Assembly: GCA_013400115.1 (NCBI GenBank)
Contig: VXBP01002567.1
Coordinates: forward strand, 434,001-498,000
From: Rhinopomastus cyanomelas
Taxonomy: Eukaryota > Chordata > Aves > Bucerotiformes > Rhinopomastidae
DNA: 64,000 nt
Direction of reading: 5' to 3'
Shown here: positions 11,542 to 23,518 of the stretch, one piece after another
Layout: each line of letters opens with the position of its first letter
How positions within the stretch are numbered: the stretch's first letter is position 1
Notes under the pieces: generated by a model
Database searches by the model: none
The model's input: the letters and a program-made list of their open reading frames with translations, nothing else
Told to the model about the DNA's origin: nothing
Position numbers and translations under genes: made by a program

Positions 11542-12395
11542 CAACAACAAAGGAGAAAAGGAGGTCCTAAGAGAAAATGATGTGAACCAGGTTGTGGCAT
11601 TGCAGGGGAGTGCAGGTCTCAGAGGTGACAGGGCAACCTGCAGCCTTGTGAGAGAACAGCAGAAAAACAAACCAGCTCCGGAGTCTGCAAGTTGATTAAG
11701 GAAGACCTCAGGCTTGTTAACATCCAAACCAGATTGTTTAGACTACAGTTAAATGTTTTTTGGGAAAGGGGTGGAACAGGCTTGAAACTCTGTGTTTACT
11801 TTCTGTTTCTAGACGTGGCCAATGTTTCTGCTGGTTTTATGTCCTTCACTCAGAGTGTTTAGGAAACAATTCTTTTTCTTTTGTTTCCTTGTAAGCAACT
11901 CAATTTACTCCAGAGAAAAGGCAATAATAATATAAAATAGAATTTAAAGGATAAGCTTTTTTTAATCAACTCAAAATGTCGTTTTTTGAAAGAAAAAGCA
12001 AATTTTAAACCATTTTCTTCTTCAGCAGCTCCTGTATTTGTCATGAATTCAGGAGTGTCTTTGTTTTTCCCAGCATTTGTCGTGTTAGCAGACTTCTTGG
12101 GGGAGAAAGTATGCAGTGCTGTTTTGGCTATATACTGGAATCTCTCGTGCCTAGTGGAACCTCCTGTACTTTAAACAGAACTAAAGAGCGACGAGTGTTG
12201 CCTGTATAAGAGTAGAGATCAGTTGGAACGAGCACGAAGAGCTTCTGCCTTTTTCCTTATCCCTGTAATTAAAAGTCTCCCCAGGCTGCAGGCTGAGCAA
12301 GGGCCTCTCTTGGTTGCATTTTGTACAATTGCTTCATTTCTAAACAACCACCATAGTCTGCACATGCAGCATCCTGCATCTTTTGCTGTGCTCCT
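11542..12395. other. Unique sequence, nothing recognised
   Basis: About 850 bp, AT-rich toward 11860-12010. No gene or repeat could be supported. Confidence 0.5.
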
Positions 12396-12536
12396 GGTGG
12401 AATCTCCTTCTCTGGAGACGTTTAAAACCCACCTGGACATGTTCCTGTGCAACTTGGTCTAGGGGATCCTGCTGTGGCAGGGGGATTGGACTGGATGATC
12501 TTGCAAGGTCCTTTCCAATCCTGAATGTTCTGTGAT
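12396..12536 (+). mobile_element. CR1 LINE 3' fragment (group A)
   Basis: Starts at the segment encoding VESPSLETFKTHLDMFLC and runs through the CTTGGTCTAG stop to the ATGTTCTGTGAT tail. Confidence 0.92.
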
Positions 12537-12810
12537 CCAATTAATTCCTAAAATGTTGGAATGAAGAGTTAATTTCTCTTTAGTACTGCTCCTGTACTCT
12601 GATGTATGGTGCCTCTGCTGAGCCCTTCTCTCCAGACACAGCAGATTATTCATGGAAATGAAACTACTGCATTTATGTTTACATGATCCTCAGCCAGTTG
12701 CATGGCAACTAGGATTGTCTTTACTGCTATGCATAGTCAAGCACTCAATATAGACCCTTTCAATAATTAATTGGTAATGAATGTAGAGACTGTAGAATGC
12801 TTTAGCTTTT

Positions 12811-13050
12811 GTCATCTAATGATAGGACAAGGGGCAGTGGGTGTGAGCTGGAACAGAGGAGGTTCCACGTCAATGTGAGAAGGAACTTCTTCTCAGTGAG
12901 GGTGACAGAGCACTGGAACGGGCTGCCCAGGGGGTCTGTGGAGTCTCCTTCTCTGGAGATGTTTAAAACCCACCTGGACATGTTCCTGTGTGACTTGGTC
13001 TAGGTGATCCTGCTGTGTCTGGGGGATTGGACTGGCTGATCTTTCAAGGT
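12811..13050 (+). mobile_element. CR1 LINE 3' fragment (group A), tail lost
   Basis: Begins at GTCATCTAATGATAGGACAA and encodes DRTRGSGCELEQRRFHVNVR through MFLCDLV plus the stop. It breaks off at CTTTCAAGGT before the usual terminal ~45 bp, so the 3' tail is missing or replaced. Confidence 0.9.
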
Positions 13051-14677
13051 CTGTGTTTCTGTTTCCCCCTTCTGATATGTGAAGTCTTTGTGATCCATGC
13101 AGCAAACTAATGGAGGCCCTGAAATATGAGATTAACACAATTTGAAGATGAAGAGATTTGAGGTAACATACTTATTAAGTTGTTTTTGAGAGCATTAACC
13201 TGCAGTGGCAGGATGAGGGAAAATGAAGTTAAGATGACCTGGCTGTTTTATAACAGTCTAAGACCACAGTCTGTACAGACAGCTCTGCTTCAGACAGCAA
13301 CTGGAGTGATTTTTGAGTGTCCACCAAAACCTAAATTTGGTCTTTGTGTACTGAAGCCCTGACTCAGCAAATCCCTCCAGCATCATTTTGCTTTTAATTA
13401 CATTAAGCACAAACTAGCTTAAATGCTCTGGGCTCCCCAGCCTGATTGCAAGTGAGATAAAAGAAGGGAAAATTGAAACGATGGAACCAAGAGGTGCACT
13501 AATCCCTGATGTCCTTGGTGCCAAGATGTGCTTCAAGTCTGGCCCACGTGCAAAAGATCCTCTTCCCTTTTTCTAGCTCTTCCAGTCAGGGGTGTTTTTG
13601 ATGCAAGCCAGCAAAGTCTCCTGGAGTTACCTAACGTGCTCCGAGTGCTTGCCCGGTGGCTTGAGCAGCGTTCCTACGCAGGGGCTGTATAAAAGTGTTC
13701 TGTGAACAGGAGGGTTATTTGATGCAGCATCAGTGCCCAGGAGAGGAGAAGGGGCTGGGGGAGGGAAGAGAAGACGAGAGGCTGGCACAGTGCCAGCCTC
13801 TGGAGTTTCTTTTCTGTGATGATAAACGGTTCACGAGGAGTCAGCATGACCTGCCAAGTAAACCCAAATGCTCTCCGAAAGCCACGGGCTCCAGATACTG
13901 CTGACAGATGAGTGCTCCTTATCAGCTGTGCTCTTTAAACACGCAGGTAGAGCGTGCAGTGGAGGGTATCATCTACAGCGAGGGAGAAGTCACCCCAGCG
14001 AGGTGGGCTGCACTGCCAGATAATGTCCACCCAGATGTTCGGGTCTCATTTCTGCTCCCCTTCCCCAGTTTCACTCTGGAGAGTGAAGAGAGCAGAAGAA
14101 ACACGTGGAACAAGCTGTGCTGTGTATCCCTGAGACAGCTCTGAGTGAGTGTCTGCACTGTGCAATGAAGCAGTGGGAAGAAATACTGGTGTGGGCTTCA
14201 GGAGTGGTGTTAGCTACCTTAGCTTTGTGCCTGAGATTAATAGCTCAGCAAGCTCCTGGGGCTGGTTACACCAAGCTGGCGAGGATCTTCTCTTTCTGCT
14301 TTGGAACTGCCTTTGTCAGTGTTAGTGCAGGGGTTGCTGGGCTGCAAAGTAAGTTGTCCATGAATCCAGAGGGCTTGACCATGAACTTATTTGATCAAGC
14401 TGAATCCTCTCAGGTTCTCATAGAGCATGTGGAGTTAATGGAATAATAAGACCCAAGAGTTAATGCTTGTGGTCCACACCTGGCTTTCAACTTGACTGAC
14501 TTTGTTGTGACTCAACTTTCCTCATTAATTTGTGCATCTGGAAAATGAGGAAAAGTGGCAGTAGGCATCACCTTTGTGTTAGGACTGGAGAGAAATCACA
14601 AGCTGATAGTGAAAAGGAGTCTAGGAGATGTGTGGACACAAGGAATGAGGCTTCCAGGGATAAGTAGGTGGATTAAG
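13051..14677. other. Unique sequence, 1.6 kb, with a perfect palindrome
   Basis: No gene recognised. A 113-codon plus frame (14105-14446) includes a hydrophobic stretch but no known motif and lacks supporting context. A perfect 12-bp inverted repeat lies at 13777-13801. Confidence 0.45.
13777..13801. promoter_or_regulatory. Perfect 25-bp palindrome matching the NFI consensus
   Basis: The arms AGAGGCTGGCAC (13777-13788) and GTGCCAGCCTCT (13790-13801) are exact complements around one base. The centre matches the nuclear factor I dyad TGGCANNNTGCCA. Binding is inferred from the motif only. Confidence 0.5.
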
Positions 14678-15137
14678 AAGGACACAGAGCTGCTGGAGAG
14701 TCCAGCACAGAGCCACAAAGATGGAGAGGAACATCTCCCTGATGAGGAAAGGCTGAGGGAGCTGAGCCTCTTTAACTTAGGGAAAAGGACACTGAGGGGT
14801 GACCTCAATGTTGATAAATATGTGAAGGGTGGATGTCAGGAGGATGGAGCCAGGCTCTGCTCAGGGGCATCTAATGGTAGCACAAGGGGCAATGTGTGTG
14901 AGCTGGAACAGAGGAGGTTCCACATCAATATGAGAAAGAACTTCATCCCAGTGAGGGTGACAGAGCCCTGGAACAGGCTGCCCAGGGAGGTTGTGGAGTC
15001 TCCTTCTCTGGAGAAGGAGTTTAAAACTCACATCAATATGTTCTTGTGCGACTGGATGTAGAGGATCCTGCTGTGTCAGGGGGATTGGACTAGATGATCT
15101 TTTGAGGTCCCTCCCAGTCCCTAATAATCTGTGATTA
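14678..15137 (+). mobile_element. CR1 LINE 3' fragment, ~460 bp (group A)
   Basis: Runs from KDTELLESPAQSHKDGEE through DEERLRELSLFNLGK, GGCQEDGARLCSGASNGSTR and VESPSLEKEFKTH to the stop (TGGATGTAG). One extra in-frame codon appears in SLEKEFKTH. The frame opens upstream into unique sequence (14555), so the 168-codon run is partly chance. Confidence 0.93.
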
Positions 15138-16389
15138 TCTGATGGGGTAACCAAGTGCTCCCTCTCTTCTTTTGCTGTTGCGGCCACCAAAGTGAAGGCC
15201 CAACATCGACCATAGATATTTGATTTTTTGAGCCAGACTTAAGCAGGCAGAATATCAAACTGGAGCCAAAATCTAGCCTGAAGGCAGGCACACTGTAAAA
15301 CTGCATTTTTAAGCAGAGATTTGAGCGTTCCCTGTGGCACAGCTTCCCGTCCCACAGCCGCTGATGCAGCATGGACCACTTTTCCTCCAATTTCCAGGAG
15401 ACCAAAGAAATACAATACAGTTCTGTCAAAACCAAAGTGGCTCTGGGCAACAGATGAGGAGGGCTTTGGAGTTCTCCTCCATTTTGTATTATTTGAGCTA
15501 TTTTTCCCCCCTTCCCATCATGCGTTTGCACTTTAAGAATTGTCATGGGGAGGAAGAAGGCAAACAACAGTTGACTCTTGTTGAGCGGCGGAGACTTGGC
15601 GTTTGTGTGGAGGTCACGGTGCTCAGTCAGTGTCAGCCTCCATTCCCCAGAGTTGTATCCTGTAATGTATTTATTTATCATTACAGACGGCCAAATCTTT
15701 TTTTCCCTTTCAGTTTGTTCTGTCCAAGGCCACAGGGTTCCGACAGAGATCAACAGCATTCCCGCAGTGATGAAGCAGCTCGTCAAAAGCTGAATTAGAT
15801 GTTAAATCTTTCTGAAGTAGGGAGGAGGTGGAAGGAGGGGAATCACATTGTGCTAAGAATTTATCATGTGTTGTTTCCTGTGAGATAATGTATAGGAGAA
15901 GATTTGTTATGGTGCAAGTTTCAAACTGCTGTTTCAGGGCTACGGTGTCTGCCAAGCTTATGATGGATTTGATCTTTTCTGAAAGTCCTTCTTTTCCTTT
16001 TCTACCTCTCGTTAAACAGTCTCTCCTCCAGGTAGGTCAATAACTAAAATACTCCACCTACTGAAATATGTACAAGTGAGAATTAACATTTGCTTGGGTA
16101 AGAGGAATGAACAGGAATCTGATGGATTAGACTGAGATTCAGCCAGGATCCAGCTCCTCGGTGGATGTTTAAACACTCAAATTGCCTCTCAACTTTGCAA
16201 TTGGATGTGTTAGACAAGTGGTGTGGACATGCCTTAGGAATCTTGGTGCAGATCTTGAGGAAAGGAAGTCCTTGCTTTTCAAGGGAGCTGTGTATGCCCA
16301 GCATTAGTTAAGGCCAAAAGAAGCAACAGACTGACTGTGCTTCAGTGAAGTTATCCTGTAGATGTTTCACTTCTGTTCCTACAATAAAT
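15138..16389. other. Unique sequence, nothing recognised
   Basis: About 1.25 kb. Overlapping frames on both strands (the longest is 221 codons, minus, 15121-15786) share the same low-stop stretch and look like chance. Confidence 0.45.
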
Positions 16390-17015
16390 GGTCACAGAAT
16401 TATTGAGGCTGGAAAAGCCCTCTGAGCTCATCCAGCCCAGCTCATGACCTAACATCACCACATCAGCCAGACTTAGGGCACTAAGGGCCACAGCCAGGCT
16501 GTCCTTGAGCACCTCCAGGGTTGGAGACCCCACCACCTACCTGGGAAGACCACTCCAGTGTCTGACCACCTTTTCCAGGAGGAAGGGCTTCCTAACATCC
16601 AACCTAACCTTCCCCTGGCAGCTTCAGGCCCTGCTCTCTTGTCCTGTTGCTGGTTGCCTGGGAGAAGAGCCCGACCCCCACTTTACTACAACCTCCCTTG
16701 AGGTAGTTATAGAGAGGGAGAAAGTCCTCCCTGAGCTCCTCTTCTCCAGGCTAAACACTCTCAGTTCCCTCAGCCTCTCCTCATCAGCCTTTCCCTCCAG
16801 TCCCTTCCCCTACCTTGTTGCTCCTCTGGAGCTGCTCCAACCCTTGTCTCTTTCTTGCAGTGAGAAGCTCAGAATTGTCCCCAGCACTTGAGGTGAGGTC
16901 CCCCAGTGCCCAGCACACGGGGACAGACACATCCCTAGTCCTTCTGGCCACAATATTGTTGATACAAGCCAGGATGCCACTGGTGTTTTGTGCCAAAATG
17001 TTGCTGAGAGCCATC
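16390..17015 (-). mobile_element. CR1 LINE fragment, ~625 bp (older group)
   Basis: The plus strand begins GTCACAGAATTATTGAGGCT and passes GACCACTCCAGTGTCTGACC and CTCTTCTCCAGGCTAAACAC, ending near ACAAGCCAGGATGCCACTGG. This is the reverse complement of an older CR1 3' half, with interrupted frames. Confidence 0.87.
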
Positions 17016-17722
17016 GTGCATCAGTGAGCGTCTTCTCCAGTGCTGGCCACGTTCCTGAGCTTGCCCACTTGTGGCATGCGTGGAACATGCAAATACACTT
17101 TGTGCTTTTTCATCACACTGCTGTTTTCATCAGAAGGAAGAACAGATGAGTCTCACATTCATTTGTGCCTTTTGATATAATTGTTTGCTGTCTGCAGTCG
17201 TTGAAGGGGACTCACAGGCTGCTCATGTACCTTACGAGTGGACTATAAAATGCCCCCCTTTTCAGGCTGAATTGAGAGGGGAATTGTGTCAGAACAGTCT
17301 TTTTTTCTCTCATCTGCTGAACAAATATAAGAACCTTTTGAGGTAAAATCATTTTGCCCTGACTCTTCAATGAAATGTCAAGGGCAATGATAGATGAACT
17401 GGCAGTCTTGCCATTTGCTCAACATTGTTTTGTTCTTGGTATCTAGGTCAAGATATTTCTGGTTTGCTTGGATCAGACAAAGATTCCACAGATCTTAAAT
17501 AACACACTGTTAATATTATAAGTGGTTTGGTTATCAGGCAGGAAGGAAGCTTATTGATCAGCATCAGCATATGAGCCATCTTCCTGCCTGGCTGTAATCA
17601 ATCTGAAGAGCAAAAGCAGGCACGGCCAGTCCCCTCTGCTGAAGGGTGAGGGAGGAAAGCATGGAACATACCTGCCTCCCTGCCTTAGCTAATTGCATGG
17701 TCTTCTTTCCTTGAGGCACATG
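17016..17722. other. Unique sequence, nothing recognised
   Basis: About 700 bp with no supportable feature. The first ~50 bp may be an eroded continuation of the preceding CR1. Confidence 0.5.
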
Positions 17723-17932
17723 ATGAGAAGGAACTTCTTCCCAGTGAGGGTGACAGAGCACTGGAAGGGGCTGCCCAGGGGGGTTGTGGAGTCTCCTTCT
17801 CTGGAGACGTTTAAGACCCACCTGGATGTGTTCCTGTGTGACTGGATCTAGGGGATCCTGCTGTGTCAGGGGTATTGGACTGGATGATCTTTTGAGGTCT
17901 CTTCCAGTCTTTAATGTTCTGTGATTGTGTGA
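17723..17932 (+). mobile_element. CR1 LINE 3' fragment (group A)
   Basis: Starts at the MRRNFFPVRVTEHWK segment and runs to the native stop and GTGATTGTGTGA tail. Its 5' limit is similar to the copy at 1097. Confidence 0.92.
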
Positions 17933-18237
17933 CAACCTTAAACTTTTCTGTAAAGCAATCCTAGAAGAAAGTGCTCCTGTGTAATTTGCAGAAGATTAGA
18001 GAGGCACAAATTCACCCACTGTCCAGTGAACTTTGGCCTTGACTTTGGATTCTACTTGATCTACTCATTGTCTAAATGTTGGTTTGACCTCTGGACAGGG
18101 TCAACGTGCTTGCAGATGCTGGTTCTCACCTTTGAGTCCTTATGAGAGAAGACAACTGGTTCAAGCTGCTAAGCTCAGAAAACACGAGCAGACACTGAAT
18201 GTGTGATGGGTGAATGCTGACTTTGGCACTGTAACTG
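17933..18237. other. Unique sequence, nothing recognised
   Basis: About 300 bp between two CR1 tails; no feature seen. Confidence 0.5.
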
Positions 18238-18337
18238 CTGTGTGACTTGGTCTGGGTGATCCTGCTGTTGCAGGGGGATTGGACTAGATCTTTCGAGGTC
18301 CCTTCCAATCCCTAATGATTCTATGATTCTGTGATTC
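18238..18337 (+). mobile_element. CR1 LINE 3' tail (group A)
   Basis: Starts at TGTGTGACTTGG, contains CCTGCTGTTGCAGGGGGATT and ends in three copies of the 8-9 bp terminal unit (ATTCTATG, ATTCTGTG, ATTCAT). Confidence 0.9.
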
Positions 18338-18432
18338 ATCCAGGGCTTCAGATCTCAATCAGGTGCTCGGGTTGCCTGATTTTAGTTCAAGTGACTTAGG
18401 TGCCAAGTCTTGTCTCTTCCAGAAAAAAACAA

Positions 18433-18509
18433 GTGATGCTGCTGTGGCAGGGGGATTGGACTGGATGACCTTTCAGGTCCCTTCCAGTTCCTAATGTTCT
18501 GGATTCTGA
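18433..18509 (+). mobile_element. CR1 LINE 3' tail only (group A)
   Basis: Begins at GTGATGCTGCTGTGGCAGG and covers only the last ~75 bp of the element. Confidence 0.88.
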
Positions 18510-19935
18510 CTTTTTCTAGGTTTTTTTTCCTAAATAGAGCTTTTGTCCATCTTTTCTTTTGCTAGTTTAGGATGCTGCCAAACAAATCCAAGGTATCCTG
18601 CCCGTGCTGCAGCAGAAAGCTACACAAATTGTGACATAATCTTCCTTTAAAAAGCTCCCATCTTTCACATCATATGATTTACAGAAAACAGCTCACAGGC
18701 CAGTAGCAGAAATCCTGTAGTGAGTGTCATGGTCATGAGATGAAAGATAAAATCAGTGTTTCCTTTGCTCATTCACTCAGTGAAACTTGAACTCTCCCTG
18801 TGAAGTAGCTAGGCTTTGACGAGTGGAGAGCATCTCCAAGAAGATTGGACAGCCAGGGAATTACAGCATCATTCTAGGATATGGGAGATGTTTCTTTGAA
18901 GCCCTGTGGTTGAGGAGTGCAGGAGCGATTGAGTAATCCAGTGGAGCAGCTGTGGTGTCTAACTGGTGTGGTTTGGCATGAAAGGAGGCCTGGACAGCTT
19001 GCTTTGGGAGAAGCACACCTCAGGAAAGCTTGGCCTTCACTGGCAGGTCCTGCAAGGGATTTAGCTAGGTGAAAGCCTATTTTGCAGAGGCCAAGAAAGG
19101 CTAGAGGTGAGCTTGGTGTGCAGCCCAGCTCGGGTGGTGACACGCAGAGGCTGAGCTGTGCTACTGCTCCCTGTGTTATTGCTGGAATAATAATAATGAT
19201 GATGATGATGCTGCCTGCATTATTGCTGGAACCAAAGATGCTCAAAGAGTTAGAGACTAGGCACATCCCCTCTTTCAATGCGAGTTCCCAAAGCACAAGT
19301 TGTTCAAGGCAACTGAGCTGCTCTACCACTTCCCTGCTGCCAAAAGAGGGAAGCCCCTACCACCCAGCCATTGTTAGATCTTTGCTGAACCAGTTCCCCA
19401 CACTGACTGTGGCAGCGGTGAGCTATCAGAGCAAGAATCTCAAGGAACTTCATCCTGCCAGGTGTTTGCAGAAGTTCACACTGAAGCTGAAAACTCAATC
19501 CTTTCATCTGGGGTACTGACACCTTCTCTGCCAAGCAGTTTTATTTTCTGCATGTTCCTGTTTACAGGTTCTGAAGGATCTGGAAGACATTGCAAGAGCA
19601 ATAGTTACGAGAAGGGATGTGCTGCAGGTGAGCTTGGTTTGTGCTTTGTGACCTCTTCCTAGCAAAATGGATGGCTGGTGGGTTTCTCTTATTTTCCTGA
19701 GTTCTCAAGTTAACTCTGCTAAGTGTTTATAAGTGGAAGAGTGAACACTGCAGAGGAAATAACAGCTTAGTTTCCAGGGGTTTGTAGAAGGCCTGTGTTT
19801 CACACTGTAAAAAAACCTGCCTGTGCAGCTCTCTTAGGTAGGAGTGTTGCTGAATTGTTTTTCCTTTCCTTTCTTTGCTTCACGTTCCTTTAACATCACG
19901 TCAAGTTCTCCAGTCTGTGTTTTGGGGTAGATTTA
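18510..19935. other. Unique sequence with a small microsatellite
   Basis: No gene recognised. Frames of 145-151 codons lie on opposite strands at 18874-19519 and neither resembles a known family. Confidence 0.45.
19176..19231. repeat. ATA/ATG microsatellite flanked by a 12-bp direct repeat
   Basis: An AATAATAATAATGATGATG-type run (about 19186-19210) lies between two copies of TTATTGCTGGAA (19176-19187 and 19220-19231). Confidence 0.7.
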
Positions 19936-20300
19936 GAATCATAGAATCACTCAGGTTGGAAAAGACCCCTGGGATTACTGAGTCCAACCATCAACCCTGT
20001 TCACCCCTAAACCACATCCCCCAACACTACATCTAAGCATCTTTTAAACACATCCAGGGATGGAGACTCAACCTCCACCCTGGGCAGCCCACTCCAGTGC
20101 CTGGCCACTCTCTCCATGGAGAATTTTTTCCTGATGTCCAGTCTAACCTTCCCCTGTTGAAGCTTGAAGCCCTTCCCTCTGCTTCTGTTGCTAATGACTA
20201 TGAGAAGACACCAGCACCAACATCTCCACAGTGTCCTTTCAGATAGTTGTGGAGAGCTATGAGGTCTCTCCTCAGCCTCCTCTCCCTCAAACATTCTGAT
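19936..20300 (-). mobile_element. CR1 LINE 3' fragment (older group, TTGGAAAAGACC type)
   Basis: The minus strand encodes RRLRRDLIALHNYLKG and, in another frame, KLQQGKVRLDIRKKFSMERV through VESPSLDVFKRCLDVVLGDV, followed by the older-type tail (TGATTCTATGATTCT in sense). Same group as 8121-8266 and 24645-24786 but better preserved. Confidence 0.9.
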
Positions 20301-23166
20301 GGCAGGGAAGTTCTGCATTTCATAGCCCTCTGCTGTATTCTGCAGAGGTCTCTGTAGCTATGTTCAGCCTTGACCAAAACATGATGGCAACATGCTGTGG
20401 GAGCCTGTTCTCCTAAGGGTTCCATGTTTGAGCTATAAATGATGTTACTGAAGTGGTGTCAGAAGACAAGCAGGATGTAATTTCAATTGGGAGGTGCTGC
20501 TGATTAATCAGCTTGTTTAAAGGCTGAGCTATCCCGGAGAAAATCTGGTCAGGTTGCTTTTTAGACACTTGAAGGGGAGGAAGTGTTGTGCCTGGTAGCA
20601 ATAGATACTGCTCCTTATCCAGATCCACTCTGACTAAAACAGAACCTCAGGGAGGGAGTTCATTTCCCTGCACGTAGTCTCCCCTGACCATAGCTGAGGT
20701 GATGCATGGTTCGCCGAGAGGCAAGGCGGATGGATGGGGCAGGAATGACTGGTCTTTGCTCAACCTGTCTCCTTCTGGCACTTCTTCCCCAAGAGAAACT
20801 TCAGCCAGAGTTTCAAATTGAAGCCTTTCCTCACATTGTCAGCCTCTAGTGATAAAAAATAACTGAACAGGATGTTGTTTGTTTGCATAAAGGGTTTGGA
20901 AAAGACAATCTACAGCAGCCTGGAGAATGACCGTCTCTTGCAACCCTTTTTGGGGGCACTTTTCAACAGCATTTGAAATAACAAAGAGCTGATGGTCTGT
21001 TACTTTTGAGTTTGCTTTGGAAGGGGTCTTTTCCTGTAGCAGAACTGGGATCGTGTCTACCCCACCAAGCTGTAACTACAACTCACTAGATGAGGAGAAA
21101 AGCTGATTTTATAAAGCTATGCCTTTCTTTTGTGCCTCTTCTTCCCCACATCTACCAGTCCCCACTCTGAAAGGAGATTCAAAGGGAAGAGGATGTCTTC
21201 CTCTTCCGATGATGGCAAAGTAGGACAGTGAACAGTGCTTTAGGCTGTCCCAGAAGGGACTTGCCAGCAGCAGGAGGACAGAACTTGGTCTGCAGGACCT
21301 TGAGGTAGAAAATTTTCATAAGGATTTGAGTTTATACTTTGAAGTCAACAGGTTGATTTTTCTCTCCCCTCTCCTAGTTTTGGAGTCATAAATTCTGACC
21401 GTGGAAGGAAGAGCTGGTTGAATGCAATTATTCTGTAATGTACGAGAGTGGGAGACCTCCTTGGGCCCGTGGGGACAGCCAGGGTGCACGTGCAGCATGT
21501 GCAGGGGAGCACCAGGGAGTGATGAGGTTCTGCAGAGCGCTGTCTGTGAGTGTGGAGCGACGAGTGGGATTCTTCACCATCAGCAGTTAACAGTTGTGCT
21601 CCAGGACCTACACTGTGTCTGGGGCTTGCAGAGGAGGCTAAAATAGATTCTTGGCATAAGGTCTTGGATCTTGGATCCTCTTTGCTTAATAGATTGCTCT
21701 GTCTCCCTAGTGATACCACTGCAGCTGCAAGCCACAGAGGCATTTTGGCTGAAGTCCTCTCCGTTTAAAGGAGAGAATACTGGATGGATCTCTGCAGCAG
21801 GAGCGTGACTGAATGCTCCTTTTTTTCCACTCCAGCCCGGGAGAGTCCAATTCTGCTGACCTGAGGGACACATCTTCTCATGTCCCAGGCTCTGGAGAAG
21901 AGAGAAATAGTGTGTGCAGAAGATTTCAGTTTATACAGAAAGATTTGAGGTCTGTGGCCAAGAGGATTTTTGTACCTTCTTTGGCTTTTGGAAGTCGCTC
22001 AGTTTATTTTTGTCCTGTGTTTTTCTTTTTAATATATAGCAAGGGCGGATAGAATCCTGGATAGACGCTTTAAACATTTCACATAAACCTAAACAAATAG
22101 GTTTATATTTGCTTATTTTCTTTAATATGCTAAAGAAAGGTCCTTTCACCTCTAGGTTGGTGGTTCAAATCCAGTCGTGCTTGGGAACAGAACTGTTCAA
22201 GCAGTAAAAACAAAACATCCCCTGATTCATGAATAAAAGTGTCAAGTTTTGACTTGTTCTGATTACCAGCATCACATTATTTGTGAACATTCAGACAACT
22301 GCCAGAAATGCATGAAACACGTTTGTGACTCCCAGAAGTGTCATAAACTTCAACCTCAGTGATTATTTGCTTTCTGGTGAGTAAGGGGGCTGGCTGAAGT
22401 GCAGTCTGAGAACAGCTAAGTAGTAATGCTCAGGTCTCATAGTGACACAAAGGAGATGCAAAGGCTCTCACTTCTGTTAGACAGAAGAGGGTGGCAGTTC
22501 AGCTCCAGTTTACACCTGGTAGTTGCCATTTGCTCTAGGGAACTGCTGTTATGGAGTTGAGAAAGTCAAGGAAGAAGGGATCCGGCTTGATTTTCACACC
22601 TCATGTTGTTTGCTGGTCCAGCTTTTGGGGAAAAGATCTGTTTTCTTCCTGGAAAGAACCATTGGCATTGGAGAACCCATGGCAATAGTAATGTTAGGGA
22701 GGGCTTGTACAGTACAGGAGGTGAGGAGAAAGCAGGGCTGTGGTTCAGAGTTCTGTGCAAGACAGGGCAGAGAACTGTCTTCTGACATTCGAGCAGCTCA
22801 GTCAGTTTGTCTTATTAAAGTCCCCTAAAAAGCATGAACATTTGGCCAACCTGTCTGAAGTTCACAACGAGGCAGAGATACTACAATTAGAAGGCATTGC
22901 TGCACCAGCAGCATAGCTGTGCTAAGGTTACTCTCTCCTTAGCAGACCCTGCCATACCCCTGTTTGTTGGACGTTCAACAGCCATCAGTAAACACCAGGT
23001 TGTTGGAAACCTGGCCAAAACCAGTGTCAATAGATGGCCTACAGGATTTCAGAGCTGTTCAGGAACTAATTGTAAATGATGTTCTAAACAGGTCTTTTTG
23101 GAATGAGCTTTTCTCTATGTGAGGCTTTATTTTCTCTCACTGTTTTCTCTCCATCTGCAGAAAGTA
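20301..23166. other. Repeat-poor unique stretch, 2.9 kb
   Basis: The longest CR1-free stretch in the first half. Frames up to 132 codons (21345-21743, minus) resemble nothing I know. A perfect 9-bp hairpin lies at 22083-22106. A tRNA B-box-like word at 22162 has no matching A box or cloverleaf. Confidence 0.5.
22083..22106. repeat. Perfect 9-bp inverted repeat, 6-nt loop
   Basis: ATAAACCTA (22083-22091) and TAGGTTTAT (22098-22106) flank AACAAA. It could fold as a hairpin; no function is implied. Confidence 0.7.
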
Positions 23167-23383
23167 AATCACAGAACATTAGGAAGGGACCTCGAAAGAT
23201 CATCCACTCCAATCCCCCTGCCAAAGCAGGATCCTCTAATTCCAGTTGCACAGGAACGTATTCAGGTGAGTTTTAAACATTCCCAGAGAAGATGACTTCA
23301 CAAGCCCCCTGGGCAGCCCCTTCCAGTGCTCTGTCACCCTCACTGGGAAGAACCTTCTTCCCCATATTGATGTGGAACCTCAT
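23167..23383 (-). mobile_element. CR1 LINE 3' fragment (group A)
   Basis: Reverse complement of the group A end from the HINM segment to the tail. A 7-base gap is seen in the tail region (ACATTAGGAAGGGACC lacks GGATTGG), a small internal deletion. Confidence 0.92.
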
Positions 23384-23518
23384 AAAATGTAGAGAAGGTT
23401 ATTCTAACTGCTTTGTCATGATACCTGCTCAGGGAAGGTGCAGGGGCAGGGATAACATGGCAGCAGAAGCAAACCATGAGTGTGATTATGAGACGTTACC
23501 TGTCATTACTTGTAGACA

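Noticed and set aside
14105..14446. 113-codon frame with a hydrophobic stretch as a membrane protein
   Set aside because: No homology I can recognise, no splice or promoter evidence, and one hydrophobic run is common by chance.
14555..15061. 168-codon open frame as a host gene
   Set aside because: From 14678 it is the CR1 ORF2 C-terminal end, so it belongs to the retrotransposon.
15121..15786. 221-codon minus-strand open frame
   Set aside because: It starts in unique sequence, ends in CR1 antisense, and is overlapped by a 154-codon plus frame; no family resemblance.
22162..22172. tRNA B-box-like word GGTTCAAATCC
   Set aside because: No A box at the right distance and no cloverleaf pairing in the flanks.
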